Source of the DNA: JAUVXJ01 sp034411995
GTDB taxonomy: Bacteria; Chloroflexota; Anaerolineae; UBA7937; B3-Chlor
NCBI GenBank assembly: GCA_034411995.1
Contig: DAOUME010000007.1
Span: 248,001-312,000 of the forward strand
Direction: 5' to 3'
Length of the DNA stretch: 64,000 nt
Shown here: piece by piece, positions 27,086 to 36,328 of the stretch
Position numbering within the stretch: the stretch's first letter is position 1
Layout: every line of letters begins with the position of its first letter
Notes under the pieces: model-generated
Told to the model about the DNA's origin: nothing
The model's input: only the letters and a program-made list of their open reading frames with translations
Database searches by the model: none
Position numbers and translations under genes: made by a program

Positions 27086-27277
27086 CTATTCAGGTTTGGC
27101 TTTTGGTTTGACTACTTCCACTCCCTTGTAGTACCCGCACGAGGGGCACACCTGGTGAGGAAGGCGTGGTTCGCGGCACTGAGGGCATGGCACCAGTTGG
27201 GGCGGTGTGAGTGCCTGATGGCTGCGACGCCCGCCCCGGCGTGCCCTGGATATTCTTCTCTTGGGTACTGCACCCAT
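27086..27277 (-). CDS. rpmF: 50S ribosomal protein L32
   Basis: 63 residues beginning MGAVPKRRISRARRGGRRSH, the L32 signature with one extra Gly. Four Cys (CPQC and CPSC) form a zinc ribbon, so this is the zinc-binding C+ form. It follows the DUF177 gene by 54 bases, the near-universal DUF177-rpmF pair. Confidence 0.96.
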   Translation of the reverse strand: MGAVPKRRISRARRGGRRSHQALTPPQLVPCPQCREPRLPHQVCPSCGYYKGVEVVKPKAKPE

Positions 27278-27331
27278 GTCATACGCTCCCGCTGTGTTGT
27301 TCTAGGTCTGCCAGAGATGCACTGGCTGAAA

Positions 27332-27874
27332 TCACAAGAGTTCTCTGAGTACCTCGAGGCGTGGATCCACCTCATTGGTCTCGCACTGGCACTGTCCTTC
27401 GTTCAGGTTCTGTCCACAGAGGGGGCAGAGACCTGCACAATTGGCTCTACAGAGACCGTTCATGGGCATGGCCAAGAAGATGCCCTGGCGCACGACTTCG
27501 GTGAGATCCAGGTCGTGGTGCTCGTCGATGGTCGTTGCGTCCTCTGCCGTATCGACCACGGGGAGTTGCGCTCCGGTATGTATGTCGACGCTGGGATGAA
27601 ACTCGTCCTGTATCTCCGGCCGAACGCGGACGAGGAATGGTTCGAGGCAGCGGCCGCATTCGAGCTCGAGGTCCGTCTCCAGCGCTGCCGTCACGAGTAT
27701 GCCGTCCGCCGTGCGGACCAGAGTCACAGAGCCGGTCAGAGGGGACCGAACGGCCAGCTCGTGGTCGATCCCGGTGATGTCGGCGGCCAGGTCCAGTCGC
27801 CGGACCGCGCCCGTCAGGCCCTTCAGCAACTGGGCGACGTTGATGGTCAGGTCTGAGTTCCTGGTGGTTCGCAT
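27332..27874 (-). CDS. DUF177 (YceD) family protein
   Basis: 180 residues. CGRCLEPF with a later CRANCAGLCPLCGQNLNEGQC region is typical of the YceD/DUF177 family, whose members affect 23S rRNA accumulation in some organisms. It immediately precedes rpmF, the usual arrangement. The two Cys clusters probably bind zinc. Exact molecular function is not established. Confidence 0.92.
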   Translation of the reverse strand: MRTTRNSDLTINVAQLLKGLTGAVRRLDLAADITGIDHELAVRSPLTGSVTLVRTADGILVTAALETDLELECGRCLEPFLVRVRPEIQDEFHPSVDIHTGAQLPVVDTAEDATTIDEHHDLDLTEVVRQGIFLAMPMNGLCRANCAGLCPLCGQNLNEGQCQCETNEVDPRLEVLRELL

Positions 27875-27925
27875 CCGTCTCGTGGTCTCCCCGGTGCTCA
27901 GCGCACAACCTACTCCGAGTGACGC

Positions 27926-28453
27926 TCAGTCCGCCTCGCGATCTGGGTCTGCCTGTATTCCACCCAGACCTGCATCGGCGGCTAGCCTGGCCATTCGCCC
28001 GTCCTGCTGTAGGATCTCGAGTCCGTTGCGAATGGTGGTCTGCAAGGCGATCAGTTGATCCTCGAGTTCTCCAAGCACTTTGATCGCGTACTCGTCTGCC
28101 CCATGCATGGTCTTCTCAGCGTTCAGTCTGGTCTCCTCAGCGATAGCCGCCGAGCGATCGCGGGCTTTCTTGATCAACTCTCCTTCATCAACCAGCAATT
28201 CCGCTTCTTCTTGAGCCCTCTCCAGGATCATCTGTGCTTCCTGTTCGGCACGGGCGATGATCTGATTGCTCTCTTCCTGAATGCGTCTGGCTTCAGCGAT
28301 CTGCTGGGGGATGGTGACCCTCATCTGATCGATGATTACCAGGCACTCGTCCTTGTCCACCACGGCACCGGCCGTCATGGGCAGCCGCTTGCTGTCATTC
28401 AGGAGCTTCTCCAGTCGATCGATGAGCAACGAGATATCTCGAATTTGGACCAC
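27926..28453 (-). CDS. DivIVA-like coiled-coil protein
   Basis: 175 residues rich in Glu, Gln, Ala and Arg, with a long heptad-rich helix at about residues 40-145. The start VQIRDISLLIDRLEKLLNDS is conserved in coiled-coil proteins that neighbour coaD in Actinobacteria and Chloroflexota. There are no membrane helices or enzyme motifs. A role in cell-pole or division-site organisation is possible but not shown. Confidence 0.7.
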   Translation of the reverse strand: MVQIRDISLLIDRLEKLLNDSKRLPMTAGAVVDKDECLVIIDQMRVTIPQQIAEARRIQEESNQIIARAEQEAQMILERAQEEAELLVDEGELIKKARDRSAAIAEETRLNAEKTMHGADEYAIKVLGELEDQLIALQTTIRNGLEILQQDGRMARLAADAGLGGIQADPDREAD

Positions 28454-28527
28454 CCCCCTACAAGAACCCGTGCTAGTGGTGCCCTAGACTCTTCGGCGCA
28501 GTGAGGGACTCGATGGCACGCCCATCA

Positions 28528-29055
28528 TCAATCGCGCATGGTTATGATCTTGATCCGCTCGGTAGCCTCATCGCCCAGTGCGTCGATCTTCGCCGCCAGT
28601 GCGGTCACAACGTGTGGAGGAACCAGCTCGCTGATGTCTCCATTCAGCTTCGCGACTTCCTTGACGATGCTCGAACTCAGGAAATAATACTCCTTCGTAG
28701 TCATCAAACAGACCGATTCGATTTCTGGGGCCAGCGAGCGATTCATGAGCGCCATCTGGAATTCGAACTCGAAGTCTCCGACCACTCTCAGTCCCCGGAC
28801 GATGGCCCGGGCGCCCCATTCTCGCGCGATATCCACCGTCAGCCCATCGTAGGATCTGACAGTCACCTTCGGCCAGCCTTGGAAAGCCTTCTCGGCCATC
28901 TCCAGCCGCTCAGCGGTCGAAAAAAGCAGGCTCTTGATGGGATGCGCGTAGACGGCGATAATCAGCTCGTCGAAGAGCTCAGCCGCTCGTTGGGCTATGT
29001 CAAGGTGCCCATTGGTGATGGGATCAAAGGTACCCGGGAAGATGGCCCTGGTCAT
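28528..29055 (-). CDS. coaD: Phosphopantetheine adenylyltransferase CoaD
   Basis: 175 residues. FPGTFDPITNGHLDI holds the nucleotidyltransferase (T/H)xGH motif (His17), and EYYFLSSSIVKEVA near residue 125 is a CoaD landmark. It adenylates 4'-phosphopantetheine to dephospho-CoA. A strong GAGGAGG site precedes the ATG and a promoter lies at 29103-29130. It heads the run coaD, coiled coil, DUF177, rpmF, fabD, fabG. Confidence 0.96.
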   Translation of the reverse strand: MTRAIFPGTFDPITNGHLDIAQRAAELFDELIIAVYAHPIKSLLFSTAERLEMAEKAFQGWPKVTVRSYDGLTVDIAREWGARAIVRGLRVVGDFEFEFQMALMNRSLAPEIESVCLMTTKEYYFLSSSIVKEVAKLNGDISELVPPHVVTALAAKIDALGDEATERIKIITMRD

Positions 29056-29102
29056 CTAGACGATACCTCCTCGTAAGGTCACAATCAATCCGCACTCCTG
29101 AT

Positions 29103-29130
29103 AGTATAACATATTCGGCAGGATCTGCAA
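29103..29130 (-). promoter_or_regulatory. coaD operon promoter
   Basis: On the minus strand, -35 TTGCAG (29125-29130), 16-base spacer, -10 TATACT (29103-29108). The predicted start near 29096 gives a 40-base leader. Confidence 0.7.
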
Positions 29131-29159
29131 AAACATTGAGACCTCAGTCAACTGAGGTC
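29129..29159 (-). terminator. Terminator-like hairpin at the recG end
   Basis: GACCTCA (29140-29146) and TGAGGTC (29153-29159) form a stem that overlaps the recG stop codon; on the minus strand five T follow after a six-base gap. It would end recG transcription before the coaD promoter. The displaced T-run makes it weaker than the 21740 terminator. Confidence 0.6.
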
Positions 29160-31568
29160 CCCTTCTCCTCTTTGCCAGAACTCTTCGACTCGCGTGGCTA
29201 GCAGGCGATGCTTGGGCAGATCCAGGTCAGGGTCTTCTTTCCAGATCTGCTGGGCCGCTGTTCGCGCCTCTTCCAGGACTCTGACGTCGCTCAGGCGGGC
29301 CACCTTAAGGTCGGGCAGGCCACTCTGCCGGGTCCCGAAGAACTCGCCTGGTCCGCGCATCGCCAGGTCCTCGTCAGCCAGCTTGAAGCCGTCTTGCGTG
29401 CTTTCTATGATCTCCAGTCTCTGCGTGCCGGTGTCGCTCGGCGACTCGGCCAGTAGCAGGCAGTGTGATTGCTCCTCGCCTCTACCCACCCGACCACGGA
29501 ATTGATGCAACTGTGCGAGACCGAAACGGTCGGCGCCTTCGATGAGCATGACCGTGGCGTTGGGGACGTCTATTCCTACCTCCACCACCGGCGTACATAC
29601 GAGGATGTCCAGTTCTCCGCCGTAGAACTCCCGCATGACGGCCTCTTTTTCCTCCGCGCTCATGCGGCCGTGCAGAAGGCCCAGGCGCAGGTCGGGGAAG
29701 ACCTCTTCCTGGAGTCTGCGGTGCTCCTCTACGGCCGCCTTGGCCTCCACCTTCTCACTTTCCTCAATGAGAGGGCAGATGATGAACGCCTGGTGCGACT
29801 CCATCACCCTGGCGCGCAGAAAAGTGTAGGCGCGCTCGCGCTCCATCGGCTTCATCCACTTGGTGATGATCTCCTTGCGTCCAGGAGGAAGTTCATCGAT
29901 GGTGGAGATATCCAGGTCACCGTAGATCGTAAGAGCCAGGGTCCTGGGGATAGGCGTGGCGGTCATGACCAGCACGTGGGGGTTATGTCCCTTCTGGCGA
30001 AGCGCCGCTCTCTGAGTCACGCCGAAGCGATGCTGTTCGTCGATCACGACGAGGCCGAGGTTATGGTACCTGACACCCCCTTGGATGAGAGCGTGAGTCC
30101 CAATGATGATCCTGGCCTTGCCAGTGGCGATCTCCTCGTAGGTCTTCGCCTTGTCGGTCTGCGAGAGGCTGCCGGTGAGCAGGCGAAGTTGGGAGGACAC
30201 TTTCTTCATGCTGGGTAGCCACAGCTCACCCCACAGCTTTTCCAGACTGGCGTAGTGCTGCTCGGCCAGGATCTCGGTCGGCGCCATGAGCACTGCTTGC
30301 ATACCACTGGCCGCGGTAACCAGCATCGCCGCCGCAGCGACCACCGTCTTTCCCGAGCCCACGTCTCCCTGAAGAAGTCGGCTCATCGGTTGGGGTTTCT
30401 CCAGATCCTGGAGTATCTCAGAGAGCACTCTTTCCTGCGCAGCGGTGAGTGCGTAGGGGAGCGAATCGACGAAGGTGCGCAGCAGCGAGGTGTCTATCTG
30501 GACAGGTTCCCCCGATCTCTGCTGCCATTCCTGTCTTTGCCTCAGAACCCCGAGCTGGATCATGAGAAACTCATCAAAGGCGAGCCGTCGGCGTGCTCGT
30601 TTCAGCGTGGCCCAGTTGTCGGGGAAGTGAATCTGACGGATGGCTGTCTCCAGGTCGAGGAGGTGTCTTTCCTCGCGCATGGCCATGGGCAGGTGGTCGG
30701 GCAGTCTGAGAGACCAGTAGTCTGTGGTCCGCTTCATCAGTCTTCGCAGCCAGCGAGCCGAGATGCCACTGGTCAGGGGGTGGACCGGCACCAGACGTCC
30801 TGTGTGTACTAACTCTTCGTCCAAAGGCTCCCAGGTAGGCGAGGCGAACGAAGCACGACCCAAATACTGGTCCACTTTGCCACTGATGACGATCTGCCTG
30901 CCCGGTTTGAGACGCTTGGCCAGATACGGCTGGTTGAACCAGGTAACCTGGATCATGCCTGTCCCGTCCGACACCGTGCTGGTGACGATGCTCTGACCCT
31001 TCTTGCCAGTCCGCTCCCGCGTCTCCCTCACTGCGCCGATGATCGTCACCTCTTCGCCGTATTCCAGCTTGTCGATAGTCTTGAGGGAGCTGAAGTCATC
31101 GTATCGATGAGGGAAGAGATAAAGAAGGTCCTGGATGGTGCTGACCCCGAGACGCTCCAATCGCCTGGCGTAGTTGTCGCTGACTCCGTGCAACTCCTCC
31201 ACAGGTGACGCAAGAGTTGTCCTCTGAGGTGAGGGCTCAGGCTTCGCCGCGGTTTCGCACGGCGGGCGTGCGGGTTCATGCTCGGTCTTGGGGGTCTGGC
31301 GTTCGAACCCAGCCCATCTGCCCAGGACCTCCTCGACTATCTCCCGACGCCTGCTGACACTCTCGTCGGAGTAGGTCTTGAGCAGGGCGCACGTATCTTC
31401 TACGAGCTGTCTCACCGAGGCGTCGGGTGCTCCCTGCCGGGCCTCGTCACACCAGTGGGAGACGAACCCGGCCAGGCCGCCAATCACCGCCCTATCCGTG
31501 CACCCCAGGTTCTTTTCGAGAATAAGGATGTTCTCCAGCTTCTGGAAAGCCGACGACTGGGAGTTCAT
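29148..31568 (-). CDS. recG: ATP-dependent DNA helicase RecG
   Basis: 806 residues, about 110 longer than the E. coli protein owing to an N-terminal extension (about 1-120). The wedge OB-fold follows with LEYGEEVTIIGAV. Walker A is LLQGDVGSGKTVVA (near 400), motif II is DEQH, and the C-terminal TRG region includes the QFRGRVGRG helicase motif. RecG remodels stalled replication forks and Holliday junctions. It follows fakB by about 27 bases. Confidence 0.95.
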   Translation of the reverse strand: MNSQSSAFQKLENILILEKNLGCTDRAVIGGLAGFVSHWCDEARQGAPDASVRQLVEDTCALLKTYSDESVSRRREIVEEVLGRWAGFERQTPKTEHEPARPPCETAAKPEPSPQRTTLASPVEELHGVSDNYARRLERLGVSTIQDLLYLFPHRYDDFSSLKTIDKLEYGEEVTIIGAVRETRERTGKKGQSIVTSTVSDGTGMIQVTWFNQPYLAKRLKPGRQIVISGKVDQYLGRASFASPTWEPLDEELVHTGRLVPVHPLTSGISARWLRRLMKRTTDYWSLRLPDHLPMAMREERHLLDLETAIRQIHFPDNWATLKRARRRLAFDEFLMIQLGVLRQRQEWQQRSGEPVQIDTSLLRTFVDSLPYALTAAQERVLSEILQDLEKPQPMSRLLQGDVGSGKTVVAAAAMLVTAASGMQAVLMAPTEILAEQHYASLEKLWGELWLPSMKKVSSQLRLLTGSLSQTDKAKTYEEIATGKARIIIGTHALIQGGVRYHNLGLVVIDEQHRFGVTQRAALRQKGHNPHVLVMTATPIPRTLALTIYGDLDISTIDELPPGRKEIITKWMKPMERERAYTFLRARVMESHQAFIICPLIEESEKVEAKAAVEEHRRLQEEVFPDLRLGLLHGRMSAEEKEAVMREFYGGELDILVCTPVVEVGIDVPNATVMLIEGADRFGLAQLHQFRGRVGRGEEQSHCLLLAESPSDTGTQRLEIIESTQDGFKLADEDLAMRGPGEFFGTRQSGLPDLKVARLSDVRVLEEARTAAQQIWKEDPDLDLPKHRLLATRVEEFWQRGEGDLS

Positions 31569-31595
31569 GGAACTTGGCCCTTTTTCACTTCTATA

Positions 31596-32438
31596 CTACA
31601 GCCCTTCGTACACGAAGACGCCGATAGCCTCTGGTCCGAGGTGGGTAGCCAGGACTGGCCCATAGGTCACGAGATCCATATCTCTCTTGGGGTATACGGC
31701 CTGAAGCCGTTCCATCAGCTCCGATGGCGTCGTCGCGCTGGCACCCTTGAGAATCGCAATCTTCTCCAAATGCGGGAATTCTGTGACGAATTCGTATAGC
31801 TTGTCAATGCCTCCGCTCCTGGTCCTGACCTTCTCCAGGGGCAGTATCTCTCCATCTTCGACGATCAGGAGGGGCTTGATACTCAGCATAGTGCCCAGAA
31901 CGGCCTCAGCCTTGCCGATTCGTTCGCCACGCTCCAGGTATTTCAGACTCTCAACGAAGAACACCAGGTAGACGTGGGGTATCATGGCTCTGACCAACCT
32001 GACGACTTCCTCGAGGTCGGCACCTTTTCTGGATAGCTCGCCGGCAGCGATGGCCAGGGTCCTGAGTGCCAGAGACGTAGAGAGCGAGTCCACGACCATG
32101 ATCCGGCGCTGGCCGATGAGCGAGTTCGCGGCTCTTCGAGCCAACTCGACTGTCCTGCTAAGTCGGCTCGAGAGGTGGATGGACACGATGGCGTCGCCCC
32201 CGTTTCCCAGGTTCCTGTAGATATCCTCGAATAGTTCCAGTGGAGGTGCAGATGCGAAGGGAAGAGCGTCTGTGTGCTGCAATCTCCGGGCCAGCTTTTC
32301 CGAGTCTATGTCCAGTCCGTCCCGGAAGGTCTCCGGACCCACGTGAATGTTGAGCGGAATGACTGCGATGTTCAGGGTCTCAGCGATGTCTGCTGGCAGC
32401 TCCGCCGTGCTATCGGTTACGATTCTCACTCTTCCCAT
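31596..32438 (-). CDS. DegV family fatty-acid-binding protein (FakB-like)
   Basis: ATG at 32438 chosen: an AAGAGGCG site precedes it and GRVRIVTDSTAELP is the standard DegV start, giving 280 residues. DegV/FakB proteins bind a fatty acid that the kinase FakA phosphorylates to acyl-phosphate. It lies 58 bases after fakA on the same strand, which strongly supports a fatty-acid kinase pair feeding acyl-phosphate into phospholipid synthesis. Confidence 0.9.
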   Translation of the reverse strand: MGRVRIVTDSTAELPADIAETLNIAVIPLNIHVGPETFRDGLDIDSEKLARRLQHTDALPFASAPPLELFEDIYRNLGNGGDAIVSIHLSSRLSRTVELARRAANSLIGQRRIMVVDSLSTSLALRTLAIAAGELSRKGADLEEVVRLVRAMIPHVYLVFFVESLKYLERGERIGKAEAVLGTMLSIKPLLIVEDGEILPLEKVRTRSGGIDKLYEFVTEFPHLEKIAILKGASATTPSELMERLQAVYPKRDMDLVTYGPVLATHLGPEAIGVFVYEGL

Positions 32439-32496
32439 TTTATGCGCCTCTTGCTCGAGTTGATGGTATGGTCCGGCTGACGAGGACCGAGGCCTG

Positions 32497-34167
32497 CTAT
32501 TCTGCGGATATGATGTAGTGGTAGTGCGGCTGCCCACCCTCGATGAGCTCCCAGTCTTGATTCGGATACCGCGCCTGTAGCTTGGTCAGCAAGTCCTGGG
32601 CCTGGGCCTCCGTGACGTCCTCTCCGTAGTAGGCCGCAATGATCTCATGCTCAGCGGCGTTCATCTGCTCCAGCGTCTGGAGAGCCACCTCTTCGATGGT
32701 CTTTCCCGTCGCGGTCAGATCCCCGTCAACCAGGCCGATGATCTCTCCCTCCTTCACTTCCAGGCCATTGATGCTGACCGATCGAATAGCCCGAGTGATC
32801 TCGGCTGTTCGCACATTGTGTATGGCCTCGTTCATGGCGTCGGCGTTCTTGTTCAAGTCGGTCTGGAAGTTGAAGGCCAACAGGGCGCTGATGCCCTGGG
32901 GTATCGTCTCACTGGGCACCACGATGACGTTCTTCTGCGACAACTCCTTGGCCTTTTGAGCAGCCAGCACCACGTTCTCGTTGTTGGGGAGCACGATGAC
33001 CTCTCTCTCGGCTAGCCCGTCGATGGCTTGCAGCACTTCCTGAGTGCTGGGATTCATGGTCTGGCCCCCAGGGACGATGGTCCGGACGCCCAGGCTGGTG
33101 AACACCTCGTGAAGACCAGTCCCGGAGACAACCGCGACCACAGCGACTCCATCCGTTTCCTGGCCGCTCGCGGCGGGCACGCCAAGGGTATCGTCTCCTA
33201 CGATCAGATACTCGCGATGCTGATCCTGCATGTTGTCGATCTTGATGTTGTGCAGAGTGCCCTTGCTGGAAGCGTAGCCGATCACATCACCGGGCTGGAA
33301 GGTGTGCACGTGCACTTTCACGGTGCTCTCGTCGCCCACTACCAACGCTGAGTCCCCGCAGGCGCTTATGTGCCCCTTGATCTCGTCCAGGTTCAACCCC
33401 TGGCCCTGGAGTATGAATTCAGTGCAGTAACCCCATTCCATTTCGCTTTCCGCAGGCGCACTCACCAGAGCACTGGGTACTGGTTCCACGGGCTCGTCTG
33501 TCTCCATCGGCTCTCCCCTGAGATATCGCATCGCTCCTTCGAGGATGGCATACAATCCTTGACCCCCGGCGTCGACAACCCCAGCTTCCCGCAGCACGCT
33601 CAGCAGCATAGGAGTCCTCGCCAGTGATTCCCTGGCGCCGATGACGGCTTGCTCCATGACGGGCATGAAGTCGGTGACACCTCCCTCGACGGCCGCCTGC
33701 GCGGCCTCGGCGGCCTCGCGACCAACCGTGAGGATGGTACCCTCGACGGGTTTGATCACACCCTTGTAGGCCGTGGATGAGCCCTCAACCAGTGCCGCTG
33801 CGAGGTCCGCGCCATCGAACTGCTGCTTATCTTTCAGACTGCTGGCCATCCCTCTCAACATCTGGGAGAGGATCACGCCCGAGTTCCCGCGGGCGCCCAT
33901 CAGTGCCCCATGCGCCGTGGCCTGGGCCACGGCGGCGGCGGAGTCGTCGGACCCGGTGTTGATCTCCTCCAGGGCTGCCTGCATGGTCAGCAGCATATTG
34001 GTCCCTGTGTCACCGTCGGGTACCGGAAACACGTTTAGGGCGTTGATGGCGGCAGCGTGCCTCTTGAGCCAGGTCGTGCCCGCACCAAGGAGGAGCTTCA
34101 GTTCTCGCCCGCTGCACTGAGCGATGGACTCAGGCGCCGTTGGCGCGCCTGCTGCCTTCTTCGTCAT
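32497..34167 (-). CDS. fakA: Fatty acid kinase catalytic subunit FakA (YloV/DAK family)
   Basis: 556 residues, the family norm. The N-terminal DhaL kinase domain has NALNVFPVPDGDTGTNM (about 43-60) with Mg-ATP-binding Asp residues and GARGNSGVILSQ. A middle domain and a C-terminal DegV-like domain follow. FakA phosphorylates fatty acids bound to FakB. It is followed by a FakB-like gene and preceded, 41 bases away, by an Asp23 protein as in the Firmicute yloU-yloV pair. Confidence 0.93.
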   Translation of the reverse strand: MTKKAAGAPTAPESIAQCSGRELKLLLGAGTTWLKRHAAAINALNVFPVPDGDTGTNMLLTMQAALEEINTGSDDSAAAVAQATAHGALMGARGNSGVILSQMLRGMASSLKDKQQFDGADLAAALVEGSSTAYKGVIKPVEGTILTVGREAAEAAQAAVEGGVTDFMPVMEQAVIGARESLARTPMLLSVLREAGVVDAGGQGLYAILEGAMRYLRGEPMETDEPVEPVPSALVSAPAESEMEWGYCTEFILQGQGLNLDEIKGHISACGDSALVVGDESTVKVHVHTFQPGDVIGYASSKGTLHNIKIDNMQDQHREYLIVGDDTLGVPAASGQETDGVAVVAVVSGTGLHEVFTSLGVRTIVPGGQTMNPSTQEVLQAIDGLAEREVIVLPNNENVVLAAQKAKELSQKNVIVVPSETIPQGISALLAFNFQTDLNKNADAMNEAIHNVRTAEITRAIRSVSINGLEVKEGEIIGLVDGDLTATGKTIEEVALQTLEQMNAAEHEIIAAYYGEDVTEAQAQDLLTKLQARYPNQDWELIEGGQPHYHYIISAE

Positions 34168-34208
34168 GAAAGGATACGACCTCCGATTGTCTTCAAGGGG
34201 AATCCTCG

Positions 34209-34568
34209 TCAGCCAGGCTCACTGATTCGCAGACCCTGCACGTGCACGTTTACCGCAGCCACCGGCACCCCGAGTGTCTTCTCCACATTGAACTTGACGC
34301 TCTCCATGATGTTGTGTGCGACCTCTGAGACCCGGACTCCGTACTCCATGATGACGAAGAGGTCGATGGTTATCCTGTCGTCGACCAGTTCCACCTGTAC
34401 TCCCTTTCTGGGGTTGTCGGATGGGTGCAGCAGTTCCGCCAGCCCGTCTCTGAGGGTGCGCGAAGACATGCCCACTACACCGTAGCAACCCAGTACGGCC
34501 TGACTGGCGATGCTGGCGATGGCTACCGGGGAGATCTCAATGCTGCCCAGTCTCTGCTCTTCTGCCAT
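34209..34568 (-). CDS. Asp23/Gls24 family protein (second copy, YloU-like)
   Basis: 119 residues with the family signatures ISPVAIASIASQAVLGCYGVVGM, VELVDDRITIDLFVIMEYGV and VAAVNVHVQGLRI. It precedes fakA by 41 bases, the yloU-yloV arrangement conserved across Firmicutes and others. It differs from the copy at 24839 and probably has a distinct partner. Confidence 0.9.
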   Translation of the reverse strand: MAEEQRLGSIEISPVAIASIASQAVLGCYGVVGMSSRTLRDGLAELLHPSDNPRKGVQVELVDDRITIDLFVIMEYGVRVSEVAHNIMESVKFNVEKTLGVPVAAVNVHVQGLRISEPG

Positions 34569-34633
34569 TGCTTTGCCTCACGCGGTCGTTTATGGAGCCA
34601 GATGTAGGCCCGAGAACAAGAGCCTATCCCAGC

Positions 34634-34662
34634 TTGACTAGCCTACTGTGTCGTGGTATGCT
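34634..34662 (+). promoter_or_regulatory. rpmB promoter
   Basis: -35 TTGACT (34634-34639), 17-base spacer, -10 TATGCT (34657-34662). Predicted start about 34669, 29 bases before the rpmB ATG. Confidence 0.75.
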
Positions 34663-34697
34663 TATATCCAGTTACCATCGTGAAGAGGGATAGAGTA

Positions 34698-34886
34698 ATG
34701 GCTAGAAAATGTGACATTTGCGGTAGAGGCACTCAATTCGGTCATACTGTCAGTCATGCGCACAATCGGACCAAGCGCAGGTTCCAACTCAACCTGCAAA
34801 AGAAAACGATAAGCGATGGGGAGACGACCCGCCAGGTCCGCATCTGCACCAGGTGTCTGCGCACTCTGGAGAAGAAATCCACCTGA
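34698..34886 (+). CDS. rpmB: 50S ribosomal protein L28
   Basis: 62 residues beginning MARKCDICGRGTQFGHTVSHAHN, with CxxC pairs (CDIC and CTRC) forming a zinc ribbon typical of the L28 C+ form. The ATG follows GAAGAGGGA. It has its own promoter and stands alone, divergent from the Asp23-fakA-fakB-recG block, as in Firmicutes. Confidence 0.96.
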   Translation: MARKCDICGRGTQFGHTVSHAHNRTKRRFQLNLQKKTISDGETTRQVRICTRCLRTLEKKST

Positions 34887-34929
34887 GTCGATTCGCGCAG
34901 TGCAGAACGCAGCCGGATGCCTGCTCCTC

Positions 34930-34958
34930 AAGCCAGCCTCAGAAGTGGGGGCTGGCTT
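34930..34958 (+). terminator. Terminator-like hairpin after rpmB
   Basis: AAGCCAGCC (34930-34938) and GGCTGGCTT (34950-34958) form a perfect 9-bp stem with an 11-base loop, 43 bases after the rpmB stop. There is no clear T-run after it, so termination efficiency is uncertain. Confidence 0.45.
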
Positions 34959-35219
34959 CCTGATGTTCGTCTCCTATCACATAACACAATCCCCAAGGGT
35001 CAGTTACCGACACCTCCTGCGTCGACCGCTCACGCTCTCTAGTCGAGTCCCGGGCCGGTGATGCCGACTGGAGGCGTCGTGGCCCTCGAACTATAAATAT
35101 TAGGTCCTCTTACCTCCAAAGGCAATCATCGACGTGAGAGCTCGGAAACAGGCGGCTCAGCCAGGCGGTGATGAACTGAGAATACGGTCCGTTGGCCACC
35201 TGCGCTGGGCAACGCAAAC
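34959..35219. other. Intergenic stretch, nothing recognised
   Basis: About 260 bases between rpmB and the rlmN stop. A short AT-rich patch (near 35091-35102) stands out, but no paired promoter, gene, tRNA or repeat was found. Confidence 0.4.
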
Positions 35220-36299
35220 CTATCCTGGGCTCGCCGCGCCCTTGACTCCCGTGTGTCTTGACCGTAGCTGCCCGCACCCGGCCTCGATGTCTAGACCCCT
35301 TCGGAGTCTGAGCGTGCTGTTGACGCCCAGGCGTCGGAGCTCTCTGTGGAACGCCTCGACCCGCTCTTGTTGAGCAGGGTGCCAGCGGCATTCAGCGGTC
35401 GGGTTGAGCGGGATCAGATTGACGTGGCACAGCAACCCCGAAAGAAGATGAGCCAACTGGCGCGCCTGCTTCGGGGAGTCGTTCAGGTCGTTCACCAGGG
35501 CGTATTCGAAAGTCACCCTCCGGCCGGTGAGCTCCACGTAGCTGCGGCAGGCGGACAGCAGCTCTGGCAAGGGGTAGCGCCCGGCAATGGGGACCAGAGT
35601 CTGTCTGAGGTCGTCGCTGGGGGCATGGAGGGAAACGGCCAGGCCCACCTGTAATCCTTCCTCGCTGAGGCGCTCTATGCCGGGCACGATGCCTGAAGTG
35701 GAGATAGTGATGCGTCTCGCCCCGAGGTTGTAGCCCCGCGAATCCGTGAGCGCGTGCATGCTTTGAAGTGTGGCATCGTAGTTGAGCAGTGGCTCTCCCA
35801 TGCCCATGAACACGACGTTGCTGATCGATTCCCCGCCTTCCTTCAGTTGCCTGGCGAAGTAGAGCACTTGCTCCACGATTTCTCCTGGGGACAGATTGCG
35901 GACGAAACCGCTCTGCCCGGTGGCACAGAAGGGACAGCCTACGGGACAGCCCACCTGGGTGGAAAGGCAGACGGCCTGTCTGCTGTCATAGCGCATGAGG
36001 ACGCTCTCGATGGTCTCATCGTCAGGAAGCCTGAACAGGACCTTGCGCGTGAGCCCATGGGAAGAGCGAGATTCATCCACCGGGGAAAGGCTTTGGAGGT
36101 CAGACATCAGCTCCAGTCGCCGGCGCATGGGCCGCGGCAGGTTCTTCATCTCCTCGAAGCCCGTGGCCAACGATTGGTAAAGCCATCTGTACACCTGGTC
36201 CGCCCGATAGGAGGGCTCACCCAGTGACAGAACGAGGTTCTGCAGTTGGGAATGGGTCAGGTCCAGGAGGGCAACCTTTGCTTCTGTGTTTCGGGCCAC
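35220..36299 (-). CDS. rlmN: Dual-specificity RNA methyltransferase RlmN
   Basis: 359 residues. The radical-SAM cluster motif is in VGCPVGCPFCATG, and the family continues with NVVFMGMGEPLLNYD. A C-terminal Cys in EAGCGQLRSRH is the second catalytic Cys position. RlmN methylates C2 of A2503 in 23S rRNA and A37 in some tRNAs. It follows the YugP-like peptidase gene by 29 bases and may share its promoter. Confidence 0.95.
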   Translation of the reverse strand: MARNTEAKVALLDLTHSQLQNLVLSLGEPSYRADQVYRWLYQSLATGFEEMKNLPRPMRRRLELMSDLQSLSPVDESRSSHGLTRKVLFRLPDDETIESVLMRYDSRQAVCLSTQVGCPVGCPFCATGQSGFVRNLSPGEIVEQVLYFARQLKEGGESISNVVFMGMGEPLLNYDATLQSMHALTDSRGYNLGARRITISTSGIVPGIERLSEEGLQVGLAVSLHAPSDDLRQTLVPIAGRYPLPELLSACRSYVELTGRRVTFEYALVNDLNDSPKQARQLAHLLSGLLCHVNLIPLNPTAECRWHPAQQERVEAFHRELRRLGVNSTLRLRRGLDIEAGCGQLRSRHTGVKGAASPG

Positions 36300-36328
36300 T
36301 TCGATCAGAGGTCTGTCACCCCTGTCAT

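Noticed and set aside
35040..35075. tRNA-like segment with TCGAGTCCC
   Set aside because: No acceptor or anticodon arms can be formed around it.
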